DNA of 64,000 bases from NZ13-RE01 sp964612975 (GTDB lineage Bacteria; Dictyoglomota; Dictyoglomia; Dictyoglomales; Dictyoglomaceae). Positions 44,031 through 52,441 of this stretch are shown piece by piece. The position numbers were made by a program, and so were the translations under genes. The stretch spans positions 124,001 through 188,000 of the forward strand of contig CAZTGC010000001.1 of NCBI GenBank assembly GCA_964612975.1, read 5' to 3'. How positions within the stretch are numbered: position 1 is the stretch's first letter; each line of letters starts with the position of its first letter. The notes beneath the pieces are model-generated. The model had not been told where the DNA came from. It saw only the letters and a program-made list of their open reading frames with translations, and searched no databases.

Positions 44031-44603
44031 TCAATCTCCAGGACTTGGGTTTTGAATTATTTCCGATAACTCTGCCAAGGGGTTTTCAAATCTTTTGATA
44101 TATCCAGATCCAGGAGGCTCTTTATGTCTCGTTGTATCTATGTAGTTTCCTTGGGGATTTGCATAGTATATTCTTATTGTGATTCTCTTAGCAATTACTT
44201 TATTTTGATTAGGAGGAGGTGGGGTTAAGTCTTTTACTAAAAATTGTTCTGCATATTTTGCTCGCCCTTTTATTAAAATATTTCCTTCAAAATTTGTATA
44301 TACCCTCTGGGAAGGCGGTTCTGCTAGAATTGCAGGTCTTACATGGGGGATAGCAGGATTTGCAGGAATTGCAGCCCATTTATCATTCTCCACTAAGCTA
44401 TCAAAATTTGATCTTATTTGAAGCCAGATTCTTAAATTTTCCAATTGATCCCTTATTATTCTATGGGCCTCTATCCTGTCATCTACTCTTTTTTTCATAA
44501 TATATCCCATTATAACTGAATTAGTTGCTCCCACAAAAACAACAAGGAAAATGCTCATTACAATCATTAAACTAATTAATGAAAATCCCTTTTCTTTCCT
44601 CAT
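44031..44603 (-). CDS. Minor pilin, GspI/PilV type with atypical position 5
   Basis: 190 residues. Leader MRKEKG, cleavage before FSLISLMIVMSIFLVVFVG. Position 5 is serine instead of the near-universal glutamate, which in other pilins pairs with the N-terminus of its neighbour during assembly. The helix then runs into DDRIEAHRIIRDQLENLRIW, as in PilV. AGGAGGT lies 9 bases upstream. The next gene follows after four bases. Confidence 0.75.
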   Translation of the reverse strand: MRKEKGFSLISLMIVMSIFLVVFVGATNSVIMGYIMKKRVDDRIEAHRIIRDQLENLRIWLQIRSNFDSLVENDKWAAIPANPAIPHVRPAILAEPPSQRVYTNFEGNILIKGRAKYAEQFLVKDLTPPPPNQNKVIAKRITIRIYYANPQGNYIDTTRHKEPPGSGYIKRFENPLAELSEIIQNPSPGD

Positions 44604-44623
44604 GATTTCCTACCTCCTAAAAA

Positions 44624-44875
44624 CTACTCTACAATAGTTTCACCGGGAGGCATTAATTCATACATTTTTTTTACTCTTTCTTCTTTACTTTCTTCCCTTT
44701 GAGGTGTCTCTTTTGTTGTCTCTAAAATTACTTCTTCTGTCTCTTTATTTAAGTTTTCCTCAAGTATATTTTTATTTGAGTCTTCCTTATGTCCATTAGA
44801 TTTTTGATTAAAAGCAAAGATTAAGATTAATATTGAAATTATAATTAAAAATATATAAATTTTTTTAATTTTCAT
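44624..44875 (-). CDS. Small single-span membrane protein in the second minor-pilin set
   Basis: 83 residues from ATG at 44875, which overlaps the upstream stop codon (TAATG). A frame start at 44914 would add 13 residues inside the previous gene. Membrane helix IYIFLIIISILILIFAF (about 6-22), then a glutamate/lysine/threonine-rich, probably unstructured, periplasmic tail ending PPGETIVE. No family recognised. It is perhaps a stalk or anchor partner of the large tip protein. Confidence 0.6.
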   Translation of the reverse strand: MKIKKIYIFLIIISILILIFAFNQKSNGHKEDSNKNILEENLNKETEEVILETTKETPQREESKEERVKKMYELMPPGETIVE

Positions 44876-46581
44876 TATTCCCACCTCTCCTCCCACTTTT
44901 CTATTCTTAACCATCTTGGATCTTCAGCTCTTCCTTCTCTCAAGATGGTTCTTCCTGTTGTGGGGAAGAAGGGAGGAGCATAACCTTCTCTCATACGATA
45001 ATCATACCAAAAGTCCCTTCCATAACCAGTTCTTGGCGTTCCCCCTGATCCAAAAGTTCCAAAGGCCCCATAAAAATTAGAGATTATTCCACCTGTGAGA
45101 ATAATATCTCCCCGTGGATCTCGAGTATCATAATTTGCTACTTGAACTATACCATTTGGAGCCATTAATGTAGCATCAATTTCTAGATCTAAGTCAGGGT
45201 CAGAGGGATCTGCATCAGAATGGGTAGAGGGTGGATTTATTAATATATTCCCATTTTCCGATATGATTCCCAAAATATTTACTGCATTAGGATTTCCTAA
45301 TGGATCATTTTCATATCTAATATGATCATCAATTGAAACATTATTTCTTGCACATAACGTTATTTTTTGATTTCTCTGGATAGTTCCCTTTACACTATTA
45401 ATTTGTCCATTTACATATATAACTCCATTGGGAAGACCATTAATCTCTATAGTATTTGTTCCAATTCTTACAAAAGTTTTATTTCTAGCATCATCAATGG
45501 TAAAAATATAGGTATTACTTCCTTGGGTAATGGTATATACTGCTCTATTTTGGGAATCTATACCAAATTGGATTGTTGCATTTCCTTGAATATATATTCC
45601 TCCACCGTTTAAAATAGTTTGAGTATATATTCCGTCGGGAGGAGGATTATTATTTACAGAAAGTCCCAACATCTGTCTTATATATTGATTTCTTTGGTTT
45701 TCATTAGGGAAAGTTCCTGTATATGTTCCACCAAGAGATGCGGAAAGTTGAGTATCGGTACTTGGAGGTAAGTCTATTCGAGATGTTCCCCTTATAAATC
45801 CCATTTGAAATATAGGGGTATCATGTGGGGGATTACTATTTGCATTTAAGCTTCTGGTACTTCCATTATTGTAAAAATGGGCAGTACTTGCTGACGAAGA
45901 AACTCGATCTGTGAATGTTGGAGTGTAAGCAAAAGCAATTTCAGTATTGGAATGAACAGGTCCTCTAAAAATTGTTCTTGATGTAAACCATACACGTTGT
46001 CCATTAGGAAGAGTATGATTGTTGGTGAAAAGGGCAAAACGTGCAAAATTTTCTGCGAATACACTCCCTTCTATTTTTCCCGTTGTTGTTATTGTTAAAC
46101 TCAATCTTGGATTAAAATCTACCTTTTCTCCCCGTGAGGTTATAGTGTATACATAGGTATAAAAAATTCTTATGTTTATTCCTGAAACGTTAGTGGAATA
46201 ACTTAAAAGAGAAAAGGAATAATTTAAAATTGTATAAGAAGTTGTGGGATCAGGTTGATGAGTTTGATAATGAATATTTGAAATAATTGAAGATAAATTA
46301 TTTTGTGAAAGTAAAGTATTTAAATAAGCCTGATTAATTTCTGAAATTCTTCTCCTTGGTAATTCTTCTTGTATTCTCCAGTGAGCAACAGAAAGAACAT
46401 TCTTTATCCCTGATTGTGCTGCATTTAATACTTGATCTCTTGCCTGATCCCTTCTTGCAAAAAAGCTTTCATTAATAGTTGATGTTAAAAGGAGAAAAAC
46501 TAATGAGGTTATAAGGAGGCCAAAGGTTATTGCAGTTATAATGGATAGGTCTCCGTTTTCTTTTGAGGGTCTTGTTTTCAT
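44875..46581 (-). CDS. Large ComZ/DUF4900-like minor pilin, possible pilus tip protein
   Basis: 568 residues. A PilX-like N-terminus (SIITAITFGLLITSLVFLLL) is followed by a helix with VLNAAQSGIKNVLSVA. The rest is serine/threonine/asparagine/glycine-rich repetitive strand: RTIFRGPVHSNTEIAF, TILNGGGIYIQGNATIQFG, INGLPNGVIYVNGQINSVKG, DIILTGGIISNFYGAFGTF. It ends with RDFWYDYRMREGYAPPFFP. This suggests a beta-solenoid head on a pilin stem, as described for Thermus ComZ, and the composition matches the DUF4900 group as I remember it. It may bind DNA or a surface. First gene of the minus-strand operon. Confidence 0.65.
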   Translation of the reverse strand: MKTRPSKENGDLSIITAITFGLLITSLVFLLLTSTINESFFARRDQARDQVLNAAQSGIKNVLSVAHWRIQEELPRRRISEINQAYLNTLLSQNNLSSIISNIHYQTHQPDPTTSYTILNYSFSLLSYSTNVSGINIRIFYTYVYTITSRGEKVDFNPRLSLTITTTGKIEGSVFAENFARFALFTNNHTLPNGQRVWFTSRTIFRGPVHSNTEIAFAYTPTFTDRVSSSASTAHFYNNGSTRSLNANSNPPHDTPIFQMGFIRGTSRIDLPPSTDTQLSASLGGTYTGTFPNENQRNQYIRQMLGLSVNNNPPPDGIYTQTILNGGGIYIQGNATIQFGIDSQNRAVYTITQGSNTYIFTIDDARNKTFVRIGTNTIEINGLPNGVIYVNGQINSVKGTIQRNQKITLCARNNVSIDDHIRYENDPLGNPNAVNILGIISENGNILINPPSTHSDADPSDPDLDLEIDATLMAPNGIVQVANYDTRDPRGDIILTGGIISNFYGAFGTFGSGGTPRTGYGRDFWYDYRMREGYAPPFFPTTGRTILREGRAEDPRWLRIEKWEERWE

Positions 46582-46617
46582 TATAATACACCCCCATAGT
46601 ATCTATTTTTTTAAAAA

Positions 46618-46646
46618 ATTATACTATAAAATTTAAAAAATGATAA
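46618..46646 (-). promoter_or_regulatory. Probable promoter of the minus-strand minor-pilin operon
   Basis: Reading right to left: TTATCA (46646-46641), a 17-base spacer, then a perfect TATAAT (46623-46618). This lies 37 bases before the ATG of the large tip-like gene and just after tRNA-Ala, on the same strand. Read-through from the tRNA is an alternative. Confidence 0.55.
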
Positions 46647-46653
46647 ACTTTTT

Positions 46654-46728
46654 TGGTGGAGGCGATGGGATTTGAACCCACGACCTCTTACATGCGAAGC
46701 AAGCGCTCTCCCACTGAGCTACGCCCCC
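46654..46728 (-). tRNA. tRNA-Ala (anticodon CGC), CCA encoded
   Basis: 75 bases including CCA. Acceptor arm GGGGGCG/CGCCTCC contains the G3-U70 wobble that identifies alanine tRNAs. Anticodon stem CTTGC/GTAAG holds loop TTCGCAT, giving CGC. The T-arm with GTTCAAATC is canonical. CCA lies at 46656-46654. Confidence 0.95.
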
Positions 46729-46741
46729 ACGGTTTTAAATA

Positions 46742-46770
46742 ATTTTACAATTAATATATATAATTGTCAA
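46742..46770 (-). promoter_or_regulatory. Promoter of tRNA-Ala
   Basis: On the minus strand TTGACA (46770-46765), a 17-base spacer, then TAAAAT (46747-46742, five of six matches). Spacing to the mature tRNA at 46728 is right for a short leader. Confidence 0.85.
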
Positions 46771-46778
46771 ATCCTTTA

Positions 46779-46815
46779 AAATTGAAATAAAATTTTCAAT
46801 TTGATGTCATATAAT
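46779..46815 (+). promoter_or_regulatory. Inverted repeat next to a TATAAT box before the efflux operon
   Basis: Perfect 9-base arms AAATTGAAA (46779-46787) and TTTCAATTT (46794-46802) with a 6-base spacer. A TATAAT -10 (46810-46815) follows 7 bases later. The palindrome covers the place of the -35 box, so it could be the operator of a repressor or activator of the drug-efflux genes. No regulator gene is adjacent. It could also simply be AT-rich sequence. Confidence 0.4.
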
Positions 46816-46855
46816 TAAAGAAGCTAAGACTTTTAGAAAGGATGTGATAATAGGA

Positions 46856-47563
46856 ATGGAGAATATATTAATTCTTGAGGACGTGGTCAAGATTTACAAG
46901 ATGGATGGGGTTGAGACAATTGCATTAAGAGGGGTATCTTTAAAGGTTAAAAAGGGGGATTTTATCGCAATAATGGGTCCATCAGGATCAGGTAAATCTA
47001 CAATGATGCATATTATGGGATGTCTCGATAGACCTACCTCAGGGAAAATATATTTTGAGGGGAGGAATGTTTCAGGACTCTCTGATAATGAGTTAGCTGA
47101 AATCAGAAATAGAAAGGTAGGCTTTGTCTTCCAAAGCTTTTATCTTCTTCCAAGATATACAGCAATTCAAAATGTGGAACTTCCTTTAATATATCAAGGA
47201 ATCTCTCCGAAGGAAAGAAGAGAGAAGGCAAGAATGATAGTAGAAAGAATGGGCTTATCTGCCAGAATAAATCATAGACCAACCCAGCTTTCTGGAGGAG
47301 AGCAACAAAGGGTAGCTATAGCAAGGGCTCTTATAATAAATCCTGCTATTCTTTTTGCAGATGAGCCTACAGGAAATTTAGATAGTAAATCAAGTCATGA
47401 AATAATGGATCTTATAAGTAGACTTCATAAAGAAGAAAATCTCACAATTATTTTAGTTACCCATGAGAGGGATATTGCAGAGTATGCTGAGAAGATTGTC
47501 CGTATGCAAGATGGAAGGATAATTGATATAGAGGATAAAAAAAAGGAGATTAGTCATGTATAG
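46856..47563 (+). CDS. MacB/LolD-type ABC transporter ATPase
   Basis: Cytoplasmic ATPase of a tripartite efflux or lipoprotein-transport system. 235 residues from ATG 46856. GTG at 46844 is possible, but it sits only one base after the AAAGGA Shine-Dalgarno. Walker A GPSGSGKST, MacB-type MHIMGCLDRPTSGKIYF, signature LSGGEQQRVAIARAL, and Walker B ILFADEPTGNLDS are intact. In E. coli MacB the ATPase and permease are one protein; here the permease is separate, at 51210. Confidence 0.93.
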   Translation: MENILILEDVVKIYKMDGVETIALRGVSLKVKKGDFIAIMGPSGSGKSTMMHIMGCLDRPTSGKIYFEGRNVSGLSDNELAEIRNRKVGFVFQSFYLLPRYTAIQNVELPLIYQGISPKERREKARMIVERMGLSARINHRPTQLSGGEQQRVAIARALIINPAILFADEPTGNLDSKSSHEIMDLISRLHKEENLTIILVTHERDIAEYAEKIVRMQDGRIIDIEDKKKEISHV

Positions 47564-48857
47564 GAAAATCCTATTTTTTTTTATTTTATTTATATCTTTT
47601 TCCTATGGAGAAAGTTTTTTGACCTTTGAAGCACTTCTTCCTCTTCTTCAAAAATCTCCTTTATGGCAAATTTATCAAGCTCAGTATGAAAATGCTATTC
47701 AAAGTTATCATTTAGCGCAGGTATCCTTTAAACCTCAGGTAAACGCTCAATGGGGATATAGCTATTCAAAGGATTTAGCTGAAACAAAAACGGGAAATTT
47801 ATCTATAAATTATTCTCAAGTTCTTCTTCCCTTTGGGAAAGCAGGAGTTCAACTGGAATCAATTTCTATTGATTTGGAACAGGCTAAAAATAATCTAAGA
47901 TCGAATTTCCAAAATTTATATTACCAATTTACCCAGTATTTTTATAATCTCTATCTTGTTCAAGAAAAATTAAAAATTTTGGAAGAAAGTTATAAGCTTG
48001 CAAACAAGCAAAGGGAGGTAGCAGAGAAACAATTTAAAGATAGAGTTATATCAGAGATTACTTTATTCGATTATAAGCAGAGGGAAAAACTTTCTGAAAT
48101 AAATCTTAATTCCGCAAGGAATAATTTGGGACTTTCTTATAAAGCCTTAGAAAATTTCCTTGGAGTTAAGTTAGAGAGAATTCCTGTAAAATTAGATGTT
48201 TTCTTTGAACCATTTAATGAAAGAGCAGAAGATCTTCTTAATGTCTTATATAATGAGAATCTTACTATAAAAAATGCTAAATTGAGTCTTGAAAAAGCTA
48301 ATTTAAGTATGAAGGAAGCTTTACTTCCTTCTTGGGTTCTTTCTTTAAATGGAACCTATAATTCAGGTAATTCTTCCTATAATGTTTCCTTTGATACCCA
48401 GAATTATGCAATAACCTTTGGATTTAAACAGAATTTATGGGAAAGGCAAGTATCCCCTTCTGATATTTGGAAGATTAGTTTTTCTTTTAGTATTCCAATT
48501 CTTGATGGTGGTTCGAAGGATATAAGTTTAAAAAAGGCAGAAATTTCAGTGAAACAGGCAGAAATTAATCTTGAAAATACAAAAAGGGAAGCGGAGCTTA
48601 ATTTTTGGAAAACTTATTACAATCTTCTTCAGGCTCAGGAGAATGTAAGACAAAAGCAAATTATTTTGGAACAAAAGAAGATTAATTATGAATTTCAAAA
48701 ATCAAGATATGAATTAGGCTTAATTAATGAGATGGAATTAAAGGCTTCGGAGATTGAATATCTTCAAGGAGAATATGATTTAAAGGATGCAATTTTAAAC
48801 TTTAATCTTCAAAAAATTCAATTGGATATTATTCTAAATAGATTGGGAGGTAAATAA
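47556..48857 (+). CDS. TolC-like outer-membrane efflux protein (copy 1)
   Basis: 433 residues. Signal peptide (KILFFFILFISFSYG) then two OEP repeats with long helices. The first contains LLPLLQKSPLWQIYQAQYEN, the second NLTIKNAKLSLEKANLSMKEA, and a strand reads FGFKQNLWE. Homologues form a trimeric outer-membrane channel with a periplasmic tunnel. It overlaps the ATPase gene by eight bases. Presence of two TolC-like genes in a row is unusual. Confidence 0.85.
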   Translation: MYRKILFFFILFISFSYGESFLTFEALLPLLQKSPLWQIYQAQYENAIQSYHLAQVSFKPQVNAQWGYSYSKDLAETKTGNLSINYSQVLLPFGKAGVQLESISIDLEQAKNNLRSNFQNLYYQFTQYFYNLYLVQEKLKILEESYKLANKQREVAEKQFKDRVISEITLFDYKQREKLSEINLNSARNNLGLSYKALENFLGVKLERIPVKLDVFFEPFNERAEDLLNVLYNENLTIKNAKLSLEKANLSMKEALLPSWVLSLNGTYNSGNSSYNVSFDTQNYAITFGFKQNLWERQVSPSDIWKISFSFSIPILDGGSKDISLKKAEISVKQAEINLENTKREAELNFWKTYYNLLQAQENVRQKQIILEQKKINYEFQKSRYELGLINEMELKASEIEYLQGEYDLKDAILNFNLQKIQLDIILNRLGGK

Positions 48858-48858
48858 C

Positions 48859-49908
48859 ATGAAGAAATTTTTTCTTGGTCTATTATTTATAATTAGTATT
48901 CTATCGCTTGGTTTTTCTCAAAATATTAATATTCTTACCTTTGATTCTGCTGTAAATTTTGCATTACAAAATAATAAAGATTATTTAATAGCTAAAATTA
49001 ATCTTGAAAATACATTACATGATTACGAGACTAAGAAGAAGGATCCTACAACTTTAATACTTTCCCTAAAACAAGCAGAACTTAATGCAAAACTTGAAAG
49101 ATTAAGATTCAATAATACAAGAATTCAAGTAATCCAAAGTGTAAGAAATGCTTATTTTTCTGTCCTTGAGGCAAAGGCTCAGTTGAGGCTTCTTCAAAAA
49201 CAATTAGAACTTTCAAAGGAACAATTAGAAGCAGTAAAAATAAAATTTCGATTGGGAAATGCAACTTCCTTAGATGTTCAACAGGCAGAAATAAACTATC
49301 TTACCGCCCAAAACAATTTGAGATCTGGGATGAATAGCTTAAACATCTCTTGGGGTCAATTTTGGGAAACCTTAGGAATTGCTCCCATGGAGAATGTAGA
49401 ATTGCAAGAATTGCTATTAATAACTCTAAATTTAAAATTTGATGAACTATTTTCTATAGCTCAGGAGAATCTAACATCAATTGTGCAAGCAAAAAACAAT
49501 GTAGAACTTTATGAGCTTCAAGTAAAACTTTATGATAATGAATATACACCAAAATCTCAATTAATAAGTGCAAAGAATTCCTTAGAAAGTGCAAAAATCA
49601 CCCTTACTCAAGCTCTAAATAACGCTCGAATAACTATATCTCAAAGATTAGATCAGTTAAACCTAAGTTTGGAGAATCTTAATATAGAAAATAAAAATTT
49701 GGAGCTTGCAAAGGAAAATTATAGGATTTCAAATATAAGATTTTCTGCAGGCCTTATAACAAAACTTGATTTAATAAATTCTGAGATAAATATAATAAAA
49801 GCAGAAAATTCTTATTATTCTGCCCTCTATACTTATTGGAAAAATTTAGATAATCTCTCTTTAGCAGTAGGGAAAGCACTATATGAGAAGGAGGAATCTA
49901 AAAAATGA
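48859..49908 (+). CDS. TolC-like outer-membrane efflux protein (copy 2, short)
   Basis: 349 residues, about 80 shorter than its neighbour. Signal peptide KKFFLGLLFIISILSLGFS. OEP helices (SVRNAYFSVLEAKAQLRLLQ; KLRFRLGNATSLDVQQAEIN-like, then FSAGLITKLDLINSEINIIK) are present. The beta-barrel strands look reduced: the first repeat lacks the extended loop around the strand region. It may form a hetero-oligomer with copy 1 or be a periplasmic variant. It overlaps the adaptor gene by four bases. Confidence 0.8.
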   Translation: MKKFFLGLLFIISILSLGFSQNINILTFDSAVNFALQNNKDYLIAKINLENTLHDYETKKKDPTTLILSLKQAELNAKLERLRFNNTRIQVIQSVRNAYFSVLEAKAQLRLLQKQLELSKEQLEAVKIKFRLGNATSLDVQQAEINYLTAQNNLRSGMNSLNISWGQFWETLGIAPMENVELQELLLITLNLKFDELFSIAQENLTSIVQAKNNVELYELQVKLYDNEYTPKSQLISAKNSLESAKITLTQALNNARITISQRLDQLNLSLENLNIENKNLELAKENYRISNIRFSAGLITKLDLINSEINIIKAENSYYSALYTYWKNLDNLSLAVGKALYEKEESKK

Positions 49909-51200
49909 AAAAAAATTTGATTTTTATTTTATTAATAATTTTAATCGCAGGAGGAGGTATTCTATTTATCTTTGGCAGAACACAAAATAAAAATAATAAA
50001 AGAGAAACTATTTCAACTTATGAGGTGAGAAGAGGCGACCTTATCATCTCGGTATCTGGCAGTGGAACATTGGAAGCAGGAAGGAGTCTTGATATTGTGA
50101 GCAAGGTTGGGGGAACAGTTATGTATGTTGTAGAAGAAGGAAAAATGGTTAAGGAAGGAGAAGTATTAGTAAAATTGGATCCATCTGATTATAAAAATAC
50201 CTATGAGGCTGCAAGATTAAATTATGAGAATGCTAAACTCAATTTTGAAAAGGCGAAAATAACCTACGAAACTCAGAGGAGACAATTGGAGCAAGATTTA
50301 AAAAATGCAAAAATAAATAGGGATAATGCTTTTTTAGAATATAATAATGCTAAGAAGAGTTTTGAAAGATCTCAGGAATTATTCAAGAATGGTGTAATCT
50401 CTCAAAATGATCTTGATTCTGCAAGAAATACCTTTGAAAAGACAAAAAACTCCTTTGAACAGGTAGATCTAAGTTATCAATTAACTAAAAACAATTATGA
50501 TATAAAGATTAAGAGCTTAGAAAAGGATCTTGAGGGAGCAAAATTGTCTATAGAGCAGGCAAAATTAAATCTCTCCAATGCAGAGGCAAATTTTAATAAC
50601 ACTATTGTAAAGGCACCCTTTTCAGGAATTGTAGCAAATATTGGTGTAAAAGTTGGGGATTTTATGACAACTAATAAAATACTCTTGACTCTTCTTGATA
50701 CTAAAAATGTAGAATTAAATCTTGAGGTGGACGAAACTGATATTGGAAAAGTATCTACTGGTCTTCCTGTAAAGGTTACCTGTGATGCCTTTCCCAATGA
50801 AGAATTTGAAGGAAAAGTTGTAAGAATATCTCCAACAGCAACAATATCAAGTAATATTCCTATATTTAAGGTTAGGGTAAGAATATCAAATAAAGACTTA
50901 AAATTAAAAGTTGGGATGAGTGCAGATGGAGATATTATTTTATTAGAGAGGAGAAATGTACTTCTTATTCCCCTGAGAGCAGTCCAAAAGACAGGAAGAA
51001 GAAGCTATGTTGAAGTATTAAAATCCGATGGAAAAAAAGAATTATTAAGGGTTTCCTTAGGAGAAGATGATGGAACCAATGTGGTAGTTGAAAGTGGTCT
51101 TTCCGAAGGTGAAAGAATAGTTCTTCCTGTTACCTCTTCAACGGGAAATCAGCAAGGAAGTCCTCAAATAAGAATAGGAATCCCTGGTATTTTTAGGTAG
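49905..51200 (+). CDS. MacA-like periplasmic adaptor (membrane fusion protein)
   Basis: 431 residues. Uncleaved or anchoring N-terminal helix (NLIFILLIILIAGGGILFI). Lipoyl half-motif GGTVMYVVEEGKMVKEGEVL, a long alpha-hairpin (about 95-215) with heptad-like EKAKITYETQRRQLEQDL, second lipoyl half APFSGIVANIGVKVGD, and a beta-barrel ending GLSEGERIVL. It bridges the inner-membrane ABC permease and the TolC-like channel. Confidence 0.92.
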   Translation: MKKNLIFILLIILIAGGGILFIFGRTQNKNNKRETISTYEVRRGDLIISVSGSGTLEAGRSLDIVSKVGGTVMYVVEEGKMVKEGEVLVKLDPSDYKNTYEAARLNYENAKLNFEKAKITYETQRRQLEQDLKNAKINRDNAFLEYNNAKKSFERSQELFKNGVISQNDLDSARNTFEKTKNSFEQVDLSYQLTKNNYDIKIKSLEKDLEGAKLSIEQAKLNLSNAEANFNNTIVKAPFSGIVANIGVKVGDFMTTNKILLTLLDTKNVELNLEVDETDIGKVSTGLPVKVTCDAFPNEEFEGKVVRISPTATISSNIPIFKVRVRISNKDLKLKVGMSADGDIILLERRNVLLIPLRAVQKTGRRSYVEVLKSDGKKELLRVSLGEDDGTNVVVESGLSEGERIVLPVTSSTGNQQGSPQIRIGIPGIFR

Positions 51201-51209
51201 GTGATAGAA

Positions 51210-52427
51210 ATGTTCATAGAAATAATAAAAATGGCTCTTCATAGTTTTTCTACAAATAAACTAAGAACATTTCTTACCACTTTGGGAATAATTATAGGAG
51301 TTGCTGCTGTTATAACCCTTATGTCCCTTGGTGAAGGGACAAAAGCTTCCATCGAAAGGCAGTTTACATCCTTAGGTTCCAATCTTCTTACAGTAAGTCC
51401 AAGATTTAGAAGAGGAGTAGGCCTTGTAAGAGGGGCTCCCCAAAGTTCTATTACCAATGAGGATTATGAAACTCTTTTAAAAGAGCTTGATTCTAATAAA
51501 ATTGTGGCCGTCGTTCCTTATGCTCAGAGAAATACCCAAGTAAAATATAAGGCAGAAAATACAAATACTCAGATAGTAGGAACAACTACGGATTATTTAA
51601 AGATTAGGGAAATTAAGGTGAAAGATGGAAGTTTCTTTACCCAAGAAGAATATAAAGGGAAAAAAAGACTTGCGGTTCTTGGATCAGGGGTTGCAGAAAA
51701 TTTATTGGGAAATGATGATCCCATTGGTCAAAGTATAAAAATCTCTGGAATTACCTTTCAAGTTATTGGAGTTCTTGAGCCTCAAGGTCAATTAGGTGGA
51801 TTTGCAAATCTCGATGATATGATCTTTATTCCTCTAACTACATTTCAAAGGAAAATTCAAGGGGGAAGATTTTTAAATAGCATTTATATTTCAGCTAAAA
51901 GCCCTGATGTTATGAATGACCTTCAGACTCAAATAGAGGAAATACTAAGAAAAAACCATAAGATTGCTAGTCCTGAAGAAGATGATTTTATAGTTCAGAA
52001 TCAACTCACAATTCTTTCTGCATTAACCTCTGCTTCTCAAACCCTAACTCTTTTCCTTGCTGGAATTGCAGCTATATCCCTTCTTGTAGGTGGAATTGGA
52101 ATTATGAATATTATGCTTGTTAATGTAACTGAAAGAATTAGGGAGATTGGCATAAGAAAAGCTGTCGGTGCAAAATCATGGGATATTCTTCTCCAATTTC
52201 TCATGGAAGCTGTGATAGTTTCCATAGCAGGAGGTTCCTTGGGAATAATTTTAGGTATAATTCTTTCTGAGATTATAAAATATTTTTCTGGCCTTTCCAC
52301 TCTCATAACCTTTTATCCTGTAGTTCTGGCATTTTTGGTATCTGCAATAGTGGGAGTATTTTTTGGATATTATCCAGCAAGAAGGGCTTCAAGATTAAAT
52401 CCTATTGAAGCTTTAAGATATGAATAG
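51210..52427 (+). CDS. MacB-type ABC permease (FtsX-like)
   Basis: 405 residues. It opens FIEIIKMALHSFSTNKLRTF, then TLGIIIGVAAVITLMSLGEG, the MacB periplasmic domain (about 45-275), and three C-terminal helices with VGGIGIMNIMLVNVTERIRE, the FtsX signature IGIRKAVGAKSWDILLQFLM, and the final GYYPARRASRLNPIEALRYE. I chose ATG 51210 because AGGTAGGTG lies 7 bases upstream; a GTG at 51201 sits within that site. Partner of the ATPase at 46856. Confidence 0.93.
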   Translation: MFIEIIKMALHSFSTNKLRTFLTTLGIIIGVAAVITLMSLGEGTKASIERQFTSLGSNLLTVSPRFRRGVGLVRGAPQSSITNEDYETLLKELDSNKIVAVVPYAQRNTQVKYKAENTNTQIVGTTTDYLKIREIKVKDGSFFTQEEYKGKKRLAVLGSGVAENLLGNDDPIGQSIKISGITFQVIGVLEPQGQLGGFANLDDMIFIPLTTFQRKIQGGRFLNSIYISAKSPDVMNDLQTQIEEILRKNHKIASPEEDDFIVQNQLTILSALTSASQTLTLFLAGIAAISLLVGGIGIMNIMLVNVTERIREIGIRKAVGAKSWDILLQFLMEAVIVSIAGGSLGIILGIILSEIIKYFSGLSTLITFYPVVLAFLVSAIVGVFFGYYPARRASRLNPIEALRYE

Positions 52428-52441
52428 AAGGAGGTGAATCT

